A stretch of 41,715 nucleotides of DNA from Streptomyces colonosanans (GCF_001866645.1 NZ_MLYP01000019.1:1-41715), one strand, 5' to 3'; positions 17,063 through 24,862 are shown, counted from the first letter of the stretch. A program made the numbers and translations. The notes: a model not told the origin generated them from the letters alone.

Positions 17063-18061
17063 TCACCATGCGAAAGCTTCGGGGGACGGTCCCGGCCCCG
17101 GGAAGATCTCGTCGAGAGCCGCAAGAAGCTCCGCGCCCAGGTCCAGGTCGAGGGCGCGCAGCGCCGAGTCAAGCTGCTCCTGCGTGCGCGGGCCGACGAT
17201 CGGTCCTGTCACGCCGGGACGGGTGAGCAGCCAGGCCAGGGCGGCCTCGCCCGGTTCGATGCCGTGCTTGTCGAGCAGGTTCTCGTACGCCTGGATCTGC
17301 TCGCGCGTGCGGGCGTCCTTGAGGGCGTCGGCGGCCCGTCCACTCGCCCGGCGCCCCTCCGTGGCCTCCTTCTTGAGGACTCCGCCGAGCAGCCCGCCGT
17401 GCAGCGGCGACCACGGGATGACGCCGAGGCCGTAGTCCTGCGCGGCAGGGATGACCTCCATCTCGGCGCGGCGCTCGGCGAGGTTGTACAGGCACTGCTC
17501 GCTGACGAGCCCGACCCGGCCGTGTGTCTTCGCGATCTCGTTTGCCTGGGCGATCTTGTAACCGGGGAAGTTCGAGGAACCGGCGTACAGGATCTTCCCT
17601 TGTTGGATCAGGACGTCGATCGCCTGCCATATCTCCTCGAACGGCGTCGACCGGTCGATGTGATGGAACTGGTAGACGTCGATGTAGTCGGTCTGGAGCC
17701 GCTTGAGGGAAGCGTCCACGGCGCGGCGGATGTTCACGGCGCTGAGCCGGTCATGGTTGGGCCAGGCCGGTCCGTCGGCGCCCATGTTCCCGTAGACCTT
17801 GGTGGCCAGGACCGCCTTGTCACGACGCCCGCCGCCCTTGGCGAACCAGGTACCGACGATCTCCTCGGTGCGCCCCTTGTTCTCGCCCCACCCGTACACA
17901 TTTGCAGTGTCAACGAAATTCAGCCCCGCATCGAGCGCCGCATCCATGATGGTGTGGCTGGTGGCTTCATCCGTCTGAGGCCCGAAGTTCATCGTGCCGA
18001 GCACGATGCGACTGACCTTGAGTCCGGTACGTCCCAGCTGCGTGTATTCCATGGACGCCAA
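17063..18061 (-). CDS. Aldo/keto reductase (complete copy)
   Basis: A 332-residue NADPH-dependent oxidoreductase with a TIM barrel. Counting from the TTG start, the catalytic tetrad is D51, Y56 (DTANVYGW), K88 (ATKVY) and H134 (YQFHHID). The cofactor site includes GSSNF and the C-terminal VGPRTQEQL. TTG at 18061 sits five bases after GAAGGGG; ATG at 18052 (329 residues, MEYTQLGRTGL) is the alternative and matches the usual family N-terminus better. A close paralogue lacking its 5' part lies inverted at 20023-20874. The physiological substrate is unknown. Confidence 0.93.
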   Translation of the reverse strand: MASMEYTQLGRTGLKVSRIVLGTMNFGPQTDEATSHTIMDAALDAGLNFVDTANVYGWGENKGRTEEIVGTWFAKGGGRRDKAVLATKVYGNMGADGPAWPNHDRLSAVNIRRAVDASLKRLQTDYIDVYQFHHIDRSTPFEEIWQAIDVLIQQGKILYAGSSNFPGYKIAQANEIAKTHGRVGLVSEQCLYNLAERRAEMEVIPAAQDYGLGVIPWSPLHGGLLGGVLKKEATEGRRASGRAADALKDARTREQIQAYENLLDKHGIEPGEAALAWLLTRPGVTGPIVGPRTQEQLDSALRALDLDLGAELLAALDEIFPGPGPSPEAFAW

Positions 18062-18120
18062 GCGAACCCCTTCGAGTCCACTCCGCGCAAGACGTCCGGC
18101 GGGCGGCGGGTACGCCTGCC

Positions 18121-18246
18121 TCAGGCGCCCTCGCCGATGTGCCGGTACAGCGTGGCGCGTGAGACGCCCTGGGCCCTGGCGATGGCGTTGACGCTCTCGC
18201 CCTTGGCCCGTCTGGCGCGGGCGACCGTGACTATGTCGTCGTTCAT
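18121..18246 (-). pseudogene. Orphan resolvase-type helix-turn-helix (C-terminal remnant of a small serine recombinase)
   Basis: From ATG 18246 the product is 41 residues containing ARARRAKGESVNAIARAQG and GVSRATLYRH. This is the resolvase/invertase C-terminal HTH (HTH_7 type). The catalytic serine recombinase domain that should precede it is absent; upstream, the frame continues only into residues with no likeness to a resolvase. It is either a relic of a resolvase gene or, less likely, a free-standing DNA-binding peptide. It lies between the complete aldo/keto reductase and the integrase, in the same scar. Confidence 0.6.
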
Positions 18247-18330
18247 GACAGCGGGCGACGACCTGGCAGGCAGCTTACAAAGGCCGAGAGGGCCCCGGCG
18301 CAGGGCCACCTCACTCTCTCTCACCCCTCG

Positions 18331-19980
18331 TCAGTCTTTGCTGCGGACCGCCGCCATGTTGCGTACACGCTGCTTGAAGTCCATCGGGATCAGAACCTGA
18401 ACCCGTCCGACGGGGTGCTGCCACATCCCGTCATGGCCTTCGGCGGACATGAGTTGCGCGACGGTCATCCCCCGGAGCGGCTCGGCGTGGATGACGGCCT
18501 TGACCCCTGCGGCGCGAAGCTCCTTGCCCTTTTCGTGCTGGGTCGACAACGTGCTCCACCGTTCCCGGTAGGTCTCTCCTGTCGGGATCTCCTCCCAGGT
18601 GTCCGGGCGCGTGGGCTGCGCGATGAGCTGTTCGCGTCGCGCGTCCAACCGCTTGTACGCCTCCCGGTACTCCTGCTTGCCCAGCTCACTGGAGTAGAGG
18701 CCCGCCTCGCGGTCCTCTCTCAGGTCCGACAGGGCGCGGTTCACTTCCTCAATGTCGCGCGTGTAGTCCACGCCCGGCCGGAAGACCTTCCGGACGATCT
18801 CGACGTCCCCGGCAGCGAGGAGGAACGCCTTTCCCACGGCGTCCTCCAGCGTGTGCGCCGCGATGCCCTTGCTTCCGGTCGGACACGGCTTGTGCGTGGT
18901 ACGGGAGGCGCAGCGGTAGTAGGGCCAGTTACGGCCAGGGCCGAGATACGCCGGCTCCCCACATGTGCAGAACGCGACCCGGAGCAAGGGCGACCCACCC
19001 TTGCGGTTGCCGTTGCGCTTGCTGGTGTTCTCGTCCAGCTTCTTGTTGGCCAGCTCCCACTCCTCGTGCGTGATCAGAGGCTCCGCGCGCTGAAGGGGCT
19101 GACCGTCCGCGTCCCGGACGACCCGGCGTCGTGTCGTCTTCTTCCCGTCGACCATCACCTCCTCGGACACCTCCATCTGCCCCAGGATGCAGCGGGAACG
19201 TACGACCTTGGCCGTGTTCGCGGCGGTCCAGCGGCTGCCCTTCGGGGTCTTGCCGCTACGGATCATCTGGGCGTCGAGTGACGTCGGGGTCTTCGACACG
19301 TCCTCGTTGAGCCACTGCGCGATGCTGTTCGCCGACTCGCCTGTGAGGAGACGGCGGACGATCTCACGGAGCGTGCCGGCAGTGTCGGTCCCGTAGTCGT
19401 CCGGGACGAGCTTCCATCCGTCGCCGGTCTCCTGTTTCTCCTCCCGGTAGCCGTACGGAGTGCGGCCGCCGCGCCAGCGCCCCTCCTTCACGAGGTGGTT
19501 GTACGAGGACTTGGCCCGCGCCTTGATGGCTTCGAGCTCCCCTTCCGCGAAGGACGCGATCAGGCTGAGGAGGAGCTTCCCCATCTGCGTGTTGAGGTTG
19601 ATCCCGTCCTCGACGGTCGCGACCTCCTTGCCGTTCTTCTCGCACCACTCCAGGAGGGTGTGCACGTGGAGCACGCGCCGCGAGAGACGGTCGATCTTCA
19701 GCACGCAGATGATGTCGTACTCGTCGGCGCGCGACTCCTCCACCGCGATCCGGTGCTCGATCGCACTGACCTCCTTCCCGACGGTCGAGGGAAGCCACTT
19801 GCCGAACTCCGGACGCTTCCACGGCTCGACCCCGCCGGACACGTCGATGTCCTCGACCCACCCCACGACGACGTGCCCCTCCTGATCGGCCCATCGCTGG
19901 ATGGACCGACGCTGACGCTCCGGCGATGTGGTCTCGTCCGACACCCTCGACAGACGGACCACACCCAGAACTCTCGCCAT
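18331..19980 (-). CDS. int: Large serine recombinase (phage-type site-specific integrase, Bxb1-like)
   Basis: This 549-residue protein appears intact. The N-terminal catalytic domain starts with VVRLSRVSDETTSPERQ, with catalytic serine S11; the opening and VGWVEDIDVSGGVEP closely resemble mycobacteriophage Bxb1 integrase. A recombinase domain follows (about 170-320), then a zinc ribbon with C338, C340, C357 and C366, and a coiled-coil-like stretch around 405-455. It would cut attP and attB and join them as attL/attR by strand rotation. The ATG at 19980 has GGGAG upstream. Its 5' side runs after about 40 nt directly into a 5'-truncated aldo/keto reductase gene, as expected for an att junction. 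No phage structural or plasmid genes are nearby, so it is the surviving part of a lost or decayed element. Confidence 0.95.
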   Translation of the reverse strand: MARVLGVVRLSRVSDETTSPERQRRSIQRWADQEGHVVVGWVEDIDVSGGVEPWKRPEFGKWLPSTVGKEVSAIEHRIAVEESRADEYDIICVLKIDRLSRRVLHVHTLLEWCEKNGKEVATVEDGINLNTQMGKLLLSLIASFAEGELEAIKARAKSSYNHLVKEGRWRGGRTPYGYREEKQETGDGWKLVPDDYGTDTAGTLREIVRRLLTGESANSIAQWLNEDVSKTPTSLDAQMIRSGKTPKGSRWTAANTAKVVRSRCILGQMEVSEEVMVDGKKTTRRRVVRDADGQPLQRAEPLITHEEWELANKKLDENTSKRNGNRKGGSPLLRVAFCTCGEPAYLGPGRNWPYYRCASRTTHKPCPTGSKGIAAHTLEDAVGKAFLLAAGDVEIVRKVFRPGVDYTRDIEEVNRALSDLREDREAGLYSSELGKQEYREAYKRLDARREQLIAQPTRPDTWEEIPTGETYRERWSTLSTQHEKGKELRAAGVKAVIHAEPLRGMTVAQLMSAEGHDGMWQHPVGRVQVLIPMDFKQRVRNMAAVRSKD

Positions 19981-20022
19981 GCTCGTTCTCCCTCTCCCCT
20001 GTGTAACGCATCGCGCACAAGG

Positions 20023-20874
20023 TTGGATACCGCCAACGTGTACGGCTGGGACGAGAACAAGGGCCGTACCGAGAGCAACATCGGCAACTGGTTCGCCAAG
20101 GGTGGCGACCGGCGCGACAAGGTCGTGCTCGCCACCAAGGTGTACGCCAACATGGCCCCGCACGGCGACGCCTGGCCCAACCACGACAAGCTCTCCGCGG
20201 TCAACATCCGACGGGCGGTCGACGCCAGTCTCAAGCGGCTGCGGACCGACCACATCGACCTGTACCAGTTCCACCACATCGACCGGAGCACTCCCTTCGA
20301 GGAGATCTGGCAGGCCATCGACGTACTGGTGCAGCAGGGGAAGATCCTCTACGCGGGCTCCAGCAACTTCCCCGGGTACAAGATCGCCCAGGCCAATGAG
20401 ACCGCCGCCAGGCGCGGCTCCTACGGGCTCGTCAGCGAGCAGTGCCTCTACAACCTGGCCGAGCGCCGTGCCGAGATGGAGGTCATCCCGGCCGCGCGCG
20501 ACTACGGGCTCGGCGTGATCCCTTGGTCGCCCTTGCACGGTGGGCTGCTGGGCGGGGTCATCAAGAAGGAGGTCGAGGGCGCGCGCCGGACGTCCGGGCG
20601 GGCCGCCGAGGCGCTCACCGACCCCGCCTTCCGCACACAGATCCAGGCCTACGAAGACCTGCTCGACAAGCACCGGCTCCACCCCGGCGAGACCGCCCTC
20701 GCCTGGCTGCTGACCCGCCCCGGCGTCACCGGCCCCATCGTCGGCCCGCGCACCGCGGAGCAACTGGAGTCGGCGCTCCGCGCGGTCGAGTTGGAGCTTT
20801 CGGAGGAGGTCCTGGCCTCCCTCGAAGAGATCTTCCCGGGACCGGGCCCCTCGCCGGAGGCCTTCGCCTGGTAG
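20023..20874 (+). pseudogene. Aldo/keto reductase, 5'-truncated at the integrase junction
   Basis: The frame reads LDTANVYGWDENKG onward and stays open for 283 codons to PEAFAW, parallel to the complete copy at 17063-18061. The catalytic Asp, Tyr, Lys (ATKVY) and His (YQFHHID) are kept. Missing are the ~50 N-terminal residues that carry the first barrel strand (LGRTGLKVSRIVLGTMNFG in the intact copy). Homology begins at about 20023-20026, 43 nt from the integrase start codon. A TTG at 20023 could in principle start translation but has no properly spaced ribosome site, and a barrel lacking its first strand would probably not fold. Confidence 0.85.
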
Positions 20875-20911
20875 CCGGCCAGGGGTGTGCGCCGCCTTAG
20901 GAGCGGTGTCG

Positions 20912-20960
20912 CCGCTCGGTCGTCGGCCGGGGCTCCAGAGTCTCCGGGACGACCGAGCGG
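20912..20960. terminator. Long hairpin, probable bidirectional terminator
   Basis: Positions 20912-20924 and 20948-20960 are perfect 13-bp arms; inside, CCGG at 20927-20930 pairs with CCGG at 20944-20947. It lies 38 nt after the truncated reductase stop and 24 nt after the small membrane peptide gene on the other strand. Confidence 0.8.
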
Positions 20961-20983
20961 TCTTCGCCCGGCAGTGCGGCTCG

Positions 20984-21073
20984 CTACTTTCCGACGGCCG
21001 CCGACAGCGCCACCACCACGAACATCAGCACAAGCACACCGGCCATGATCCGGTTACGGGTCTTCGGGTCCAC
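20984..21073 (-). CDS. 29-residue single-span membrane peptide
   Basis: From GTG 21073 the product starts with the basic stretch DPKTRNR, then a hydrophobic span (IMAGVLVLMFVVVALSAAV) and ends in GK at the stop 20984-20986. An in-frame TAG just upstream leaves GTG 21073 as the only start. TAGTCT at 21080-21085 ends six bases before the GTG, the same leaderless -10 arrangement as at neighbouring genes, which supports expression. Topology by the positive-inside rule puts the N-terminus in the cytoplasm. No function is recognised; it may be a small membrane-protein regulator. It is short enough to be missed by length cut-offs. Confidence 0.72.
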   Translation of the reverse strand: MDPKTRNRIMAGVLVLMFVVVALSAAVGK

Positions 21074-21096
21074 ACATCGAGACTAACCGGCCCTTG

Positions 21097-21666
21097 TCAT
21101 CCGCCCGCGCCGAGCCCCCATCGCTCCACCGTCTCGTACCGGGGCTGCTCCCCCGGCACCCCCGACCCCGGCAGCCGGCTGCGGATCAGGCACAGCTCAC
21201 CGACCGTCCACTCGCCCCCGGCGAACGCCGCCAGCGCAGCGACATACGGCCGGAAGTCCGCGAGACGCCGGCTGCGGGCCAGGGTCAGATGCGGACGGTA
21301 GGGGCGGTGCTCCTCCATCTCCACGCCCGCCTTCCGCGCCGCGGACTCCACGCGGTCGGCGAGCAGCCGCATCACGCCCACGTCCCCGGTCGCACCCACC
21401 CACAGCGTCCGGCCCCCGAAACGCCCGCCGCCGTACAGGGCCAGGCGAAACGACTCGGTGCGCCGGGCCGCCCGCGCCAGCCGCTCCGACAGGTCGGGGA
21501 CGACGTCCTCGGCCACCTCGCCGTAGAAGGCGAGCGTGAAGTGCCAGCCCGGCCGCCCCGTCCAGCGCAGCCTCTCCGCCCCGGGCAGCCCCTCCAGCCC
21601 GCGCACCACCGGCTCCAGTTCACTGAGAGCGGAACTGGGGGGAACCACCGCGGCGAAGAGTCTCAT
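21097..21666 (-). CDS. thpR: RNA 2',3'-cyclic phosphodiesterase (2'-5' RNA ligase family)
   Basis: The 189-residue protein carries the two HxTx motifs of the 2H phosphoesterase fold: HFTL (42-45) and HLTL (126-129). ThpR-type enzymes hydrolyse RNA 2',3'-cyclic phosphate ends and can join 2'-5' links in vitro. The ATG at 21666 is preceded by CATGAT with a six-base gap, fitting a leaderless message. The divergent GNAT gene begins only 17 bp away and its -10 element overlaps this one. The gene ends 23 bp from the 29-residue membrane peptide start region. Confidence 0.9.
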   Translation of the reverse strand: MRLFAAVVPPSSALSELEPVVRGLEGLPGAERLRWTGRPGWHFTLAFYGEVAEDVVPDLSERLARAARRTESFRLALYGGGRFGGRTLWVGATGDVGVMRLLADRVESAARKAGVEMEEHRPYRPHLTLARSRRLADFRPYVAALAAFAGGEWTVGELCLIRSRLPGSGVPGEQPRYETVERWGLGAGG

Positions 21667-21683
21667 GACCCCATCATGACCGC

Positions 21684-22199
21684 ATGGAGATCACGCGAAT
21701 ACGCAAAGGGAGCACAGAGGACATTCCCGTCATTCTCGGCCTGCTCGACGGCGCGGTCGACTGGCTGGTCTCACAGGGGCGCACCCGGCAGTGGGGGACC
21801 CAGCACTGGTCTCAGCGGCCACGGGCCGCGGAGGTGGTGCACCGGCTTGTGAAGGCGGGCGACCCCTGGATCGCGGAGATCGACGGCTTCCCCGCGGGCA
21901 CGCTCACCCTCTCCGAGGGTCCCGGCGACTACATCGCCCCCTTGGACGAACCCGAGCGCTACATCCATCTGCTCGCCGCCGACCACCGCTTCACGGGCCG
22001 CGGAGTCGGCAGCGCACTGCTCGCCCACGCCGCCGAGGAGACCCGGCGCGCGGGCTTCTCGCTGCTGCGCGTGGACTGCTACGCGGGCGACGACGGCAAG
22101 CTCGTCGCCTACTACGAGCGCAGCGGCTTCACCCGGACGGAGGCCTTCACCTACGGCGAGGACCGGTGGCCGGGGCAGGTGCTGGCGCGCCGCGTGTGA
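21684..22199 (+). CDS. GNAT family N-acetyltransferase
   Basis: A 171-residue acetyltransferase with the acetyl-CoA pyrophosphate loop RFTGRGVGSALL (102-113) and the later strand/helix LLRVDCYA...YYERSGF typical of the fold. Acceptor unknown. The ATG at 21684 follows CATCAT (21672-21677) by six bases, so the transcript is probably leaderless. It shares a 17-bp divergent spacer with thpR. A terminator follows directly. Confidence 0.9.
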   Translation: MEITRIRKGSTEDIPVILGLLDGAVDWLVSQGRTRQWGTQHWSQRPRAAEVVHRLVKAGDPWIAEIDGFPAGTLTLSEGPGDYIAPLDEPERYIHLLAADHRFTGRGVGSALLAHAAEETRRAGFSLLRVDCYAGDDGKLVAYYERSGFTRTEAFTYGEDRWPGQVLARRV

Positions 22200-22206
22200 C
22201 ACCGCG

Positions 22207-22237
22207 CGAGGGGGCGGCCACCCACGGCGCCCCCTCG
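22207..22237. terminator. Bidirectional hairpin terminator
   Basis: Ten-base arms CGAGGGGGCG (22207-22216) and CGCCCCCTCG (22228-22237) with an 11-nt loop, between the convergent GNAT and MFS genes. Confidence 0.8.
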
Positions 22238-22257
22238 GCCGCTATCAGCCCCTCCGG

Positions 22258-23688
22258 TCACACCGGCACGGCCACAGGCCGCTCCCGCGGGACGAACCGC
22301 ACCCGCGGATGCCCCTGGTGCCAGCCCACCGCCAGGCGGAGGCCGCCGGACCGGGCCAGGATCAGGCCGATGGTCACGGCCGCGGCGGCCGAGATCAGAC
22401 CGCCCAGGGCGAAGCCGACCCGGGCGCCGTACGCGTCCGTGGCCCAGCCGACCAGGGGCGCCCCCAGCGGCGTACCGCCCACGAAGACCATCATGAACAG
22501 GGCCATGACCCGGCCGCGCATCGCCGGATCCGTGCCCATCTGGACGGCGGTGTTCGCGGTGACGTTCACCGTCAGGCCGAAGACCCCGATCGGGATCATC
22601 AGCAGCGAGAACAGCCACAGCTCCGGGGCCGCGGCCGCCACGATCTCCAGCACGCCGAAGGCGACCGCCGCCACGATCAGCACGCGCAGCCGGGCCGTGC
22701 CACGGCGAGCGGCGAGCAGTGCGCCGGCCACCGAGCCGACCGCCATCAGCGTGTTGAAGAGGCTGTACGCGCCGGCTCCCGCGTGGAAGACGTCCTCCGC
22801 GTACGCCGACAGCCACACGGGGAAGTTGAAGCCGAACGTGCCGATGAAGCCGACCAGGACGATCGGCCAGATCAGCTCCGGGCGCCCGGCGACATACCGC
22901 AGGCCCTCGCGGAGCTGGCCCTTGCCGCGCGGTGCGCGCTCCACGACGTGCAGCTCGCGGGCGCGCATCAGCATCAGGCCGACGATGGGGGCAAGGAAGG
23001 ACAGCCCGTTGAGCAGGAACGCCCAGCCCGTGCCGACGCCGGTGATCAGGAGGCCCGCCACCGCGGGACCGACCAGGCGGGCGGACTGGAAGTTCGCCGA
23101 GTTCAGGCTGACCGCGTTCTGCAGCTGACCGGGACCGACCATCTCGGAGACGAAGGACTGGCGGGCCGGGTTGTCGACGACCGTGGCGAGTCCGACGGCG
23201 AAGGCGGCCACATAGACGTGCCAGACCTGGACGTGACCGGAGAGGGTCAGGAAGGCGAGGACCAGACCCGTGGCGCCCATCGCCGACTGCGTGACCAGCA
23301 GGGCCGGGCGCTTGGGAAGACGGTCGACGAGCACACCGCCGTACAGGCCGAAGAGCAGCATCGGAAGGAACTGCAGCGCCGTGGTGACACCGACGGCGGT
23401 GGAGGAGCCGGTCAGGCTCAGCACCAGCCAGTCCTGGGCTATGCGCTGCATCCAGGTGCCAGTGTTGGAGACGACCTGGCCGATGAAGAAGAGCCGGTAG
23501 TTCCGGATGCGCAGCGAGCTGAACATCGAGGACTTGCGGGGCTCGGTCCGCACGACGGGCTCGGCGGATGCGGCGGTTTCGGGTGCGGCGGATTCGGGGC
23601 CGCGGACAGCCGCGGAGGTCTTGTGGGCGGACAGGGAGTTGTGGGTGGCTGGTGCGGGGGCGGAAGCTGCTCCGGATCCCGTACTCAA
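22258..23688 (-). CDS. MFS transporter (MFS_3/EntS-like efflux type)
   Basis: This 476-residue protein begins with a ~55-residue Ala/Ser-rich polar region, then about twelve membrane segments starting at NYRLFFIGQVVSNTGTWMQRIAQDWLVL. That N-terminal signature and YGGVLVDRLPKR belong to the EntS-like MFS_3 exporters. It presumably expels a small molecule by proton antiport. The TTG start at 23688 is chosen because a strong AAGGAGG lies nine bases upstream; longer in-frame readings have no ribosome site. The MarR gene lies upstream on the same strand, about 200 bp away, and is the likely regulator. Confidence 0.9.
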   Translation of the reverse strand: MSTGSGAASAPAPATHNSLSAHKTSAAVRGPESAAPETAASAEPVVRTEPRKSSMFSSLRIRNYRLFFIGQVVSNTGTWMQRIAQDWLVLSLTGSSTAVGVTTALQFLPMLLFGLYGGVLVDRLPKRPALLVTQSAMGATGLVLAFLTLSGHVQVWHVYVAAFAVGLATVVDNPARQSFVSEMVGPGQLQNAVSLNSANFQSARLVGPAVAGLLITGVGTGWAFLLNGLSFLAPIVGLMLMRARELHVVERAPRGKGQLREGLRYVAGRPELIWPIVLVGFIGTFGFNFPVWLSAYAEDVFHAGAGAYSLFNTLMAVGSVAGALLAARRGTARLRVLIVAAVAFGVLEIVAAAAPELWLFSLLMIPIGVFGLTVNVTANTAVQMGTDPAMRGRVMALFMMVFVGGTPLGAPLVGWATDAYGARVGFALGGLISAAAAVTIGLILARSGGLRLAVGWHQGHPRVRFVPRERPVAVPV

Positions 23689-23734
23689 AGAAATTCGCCT
23701 CCTTGCGATGACGGCTTCGTAGGTATGCGGGTGG

Positions 23735-23895
23735 GGGCCGCGTCTGTCACAGCGAGCGTCCGCCACGGCCGCGCCCCGTGGCAGTACGCATCCGGCGCGG
23801 GCCCGCTCCCTCGCGGTGCGCGCCTGTCACCGGGGCGCATCCGTGGCCGCGGTACCCGGACCGGGTGCGCCTCTGCCACGGCTGCGCCCCCGTCA
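23735..23895. repeat. Three degenerate GC-rich repeats between MFS and MarR genes
   Basis: On the minus strand the related words TGACGGGGGCGCAGC (23895-23881), TGACAGGCGCGCACC (23829-23815) and TGACAGACGCGGCCC (23749-23735) recur at about 66 and 80 bp spacing, with GCCACGG-type words between. The first copy overlaps the marR stop codon. They may be decayed duplications or regulator sites. Confidence 0.35.
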
Positions 23896-24330
23896 CAGAT
23901 GCGCGAGCTTCTCGAGCACGGGGGCGGCGGCGCGGAGCTTCGCCCACTCGTCCTCGTCCAGACCCTCGACCAGCGCGGCCAGCCATGCGTTCCGCTTGCG
24001 ACGGCTCTCCTCGAGCATCGCCTCGGCCTGCTCGGTCTGCGTGACCACCTTCTGGCGCCGGTCGTCGGGGTGTGACTCCAGGCGGACCAGCCCCTTGCTC
24101 TCCAGCAGCGCCACGATGCGGGTCATCGACGGCGGCTGGACGTGCTCCTTGCGGGCGAGCTCGCCCGGCGTGGCGGAGCCGCAGCGGGACAGGGTGCCGA
24201 GCACCGACATCTCGGTCGGGCTCAGCGACTCGTCGACCCGCTGGTGCTTGATACGGCGCGCCAGGCGCATCACGGCGGAGTGCAGGGCGTTCACGGCGGC
24301 AGCGTCGTCGCCATGGGTGAGGTCAGCCAT
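23893..24330 (-). CDS. MarR family transcriptional regulator
   Basis: A 145-residue winged-helix regulator: ELARKEHVQPPSMTRIVALLESKGLVRLESHPDDRRQKVV covers in pieces the recognition helix and the wing (about residues 55-95), with DDRR at the wing tip. Such proteins are dimers that repress efflux genes and release DNA on binding phenolics or drugs. ATG 24330 is chosen because TATGCT (24343-24338) ends seven bases upstream, a -10 element for a leaderless message; the ATG at 24342 lies inside that -10 element. The MFS gene follows on the same strand and is the probable target. Confidence 0.9.
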   Translation of the reverse strand: MADLTHGDDAAAVNALHSAVMRLARRIKHQRVDESLSPTEMSVLGTLSRCGSATPGELARKEHVQPPSMTRIVALLESKGLVRLESHPDDRRQKVVTQTEQAEAMLEESRRKRNAWLAALVEGLDEDEWAKLRAAAPVLEKLAHL

Positions 24331-24526
24331 GCTCTTTAGCATAACTCATTACTTTCTCTAAGGACCACTTTGCCGGGCGGTTCCGCGGGTGACTCCCGCC
24401 ACTTCGCTCCGGGCCCGCGCCCATGTCTCGCGAGCGAAACTCCCGAGCCACGCGCCGCACCCGAATGAGTGATCCAGTGCCGGATCGCGACGTGCCGCCC
24501 GCCCGGGTCTGGCAACCCTCGTACCC

Positions 24527-24862
24527 ATGGGGACCAGCGTGCTCAGCGTGCGACTGGACCGGGAGCTGCTCGACCGCCTCCGGCTCCATGCCGCCAAAAG
24601 AGGAATGAGCGTCCAGGACTATGCCGTCCGGACGCTCATTCGGGATGACTTCGACGAGCGGTTCCAGGCCGCCGTCGAGGAGAGAGAAGTTCTACGGGGT
24701 CACCTGACACCGCGGCACGGGCCGGGCGGGCACCCCCTGGGGATCAGGTCAGACCCAGGGCCGGCATCAGGTAGTAGAAGGCGAAGACCGCCGACACCGC
24801 ATACATCGCGACCGGGACCTCACGGCCCCGTCCCGCCGCCAGGCGCAGCACCACGAAGGTGA
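24527..24862 (+). CDS. Ribbon-helix-helix (CopG/Arc-like) protein with probable C-terminal frameshift
   Basis: The first ~50 residues form an RHH domain: beta strand TSVLSVRLD, helices ELLDRLRLHAAKRG and SVQDYAVRTLIRDDF. After AVEE (about 24682) the frame turns into an Arg/Pro/Gly-rich tail of low plausibility that overlaps the convergent permease gene by 119 bp. Shifting by one base at 24683 restores EKFYGVT and a stop at 24705-24707, the ending I would expect for this Streptomyces family. The true protein was therefore probably about 60 residues. AACCCT (24514-24519) lies seven bases before the ATG, a weak leaderless -10. The mutation or a sequencing error should be distinguished. Confidence 0.65.
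   Translation: MGTSVLSVRLDRELLDRLRLHAAKRGMSVQDYAVRTLIRDDFDERFQAAVEEREVLRGHLTPRHGPGGHPLGIRSDPGPASGSRRRRPPTPHTSRPGPHGPVPPPGAAPRR

Larger units (their letters stand above)
18121..20022. mobile_element. Remnant of an integrated phage or integrative element
   Basis: The segment holds an intact large serine integrase and an orphan resolvase HTH, and ends sharply at a host gene that lost its first ~50 codons. The right border is at about 20023, where aldo/keto reductase homology begins. The left border is not defined; I looked for the missing reductase 5' part in 18062-18330 and did not find it. Inference: an element integrated into the reductase gene, then most of it and one att end were deleted. 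Confidence 0.6.

Noticed and set aside
18062..20045. Direct repeats marking attL and attR
   Set aside because: I compared the junction near 20023 with 18062-18330 and saw no shared core longer than a few bases. Serine integrase sites share only a very short core, so absence is not informative.
19981..20763. Upstream in-frame extension of the integrase to 810 residues
   Set aside because: The extra part is antisense to the truncated reductase. ATG 19980 with a ribosome site precedes the conserved catalytic domain.
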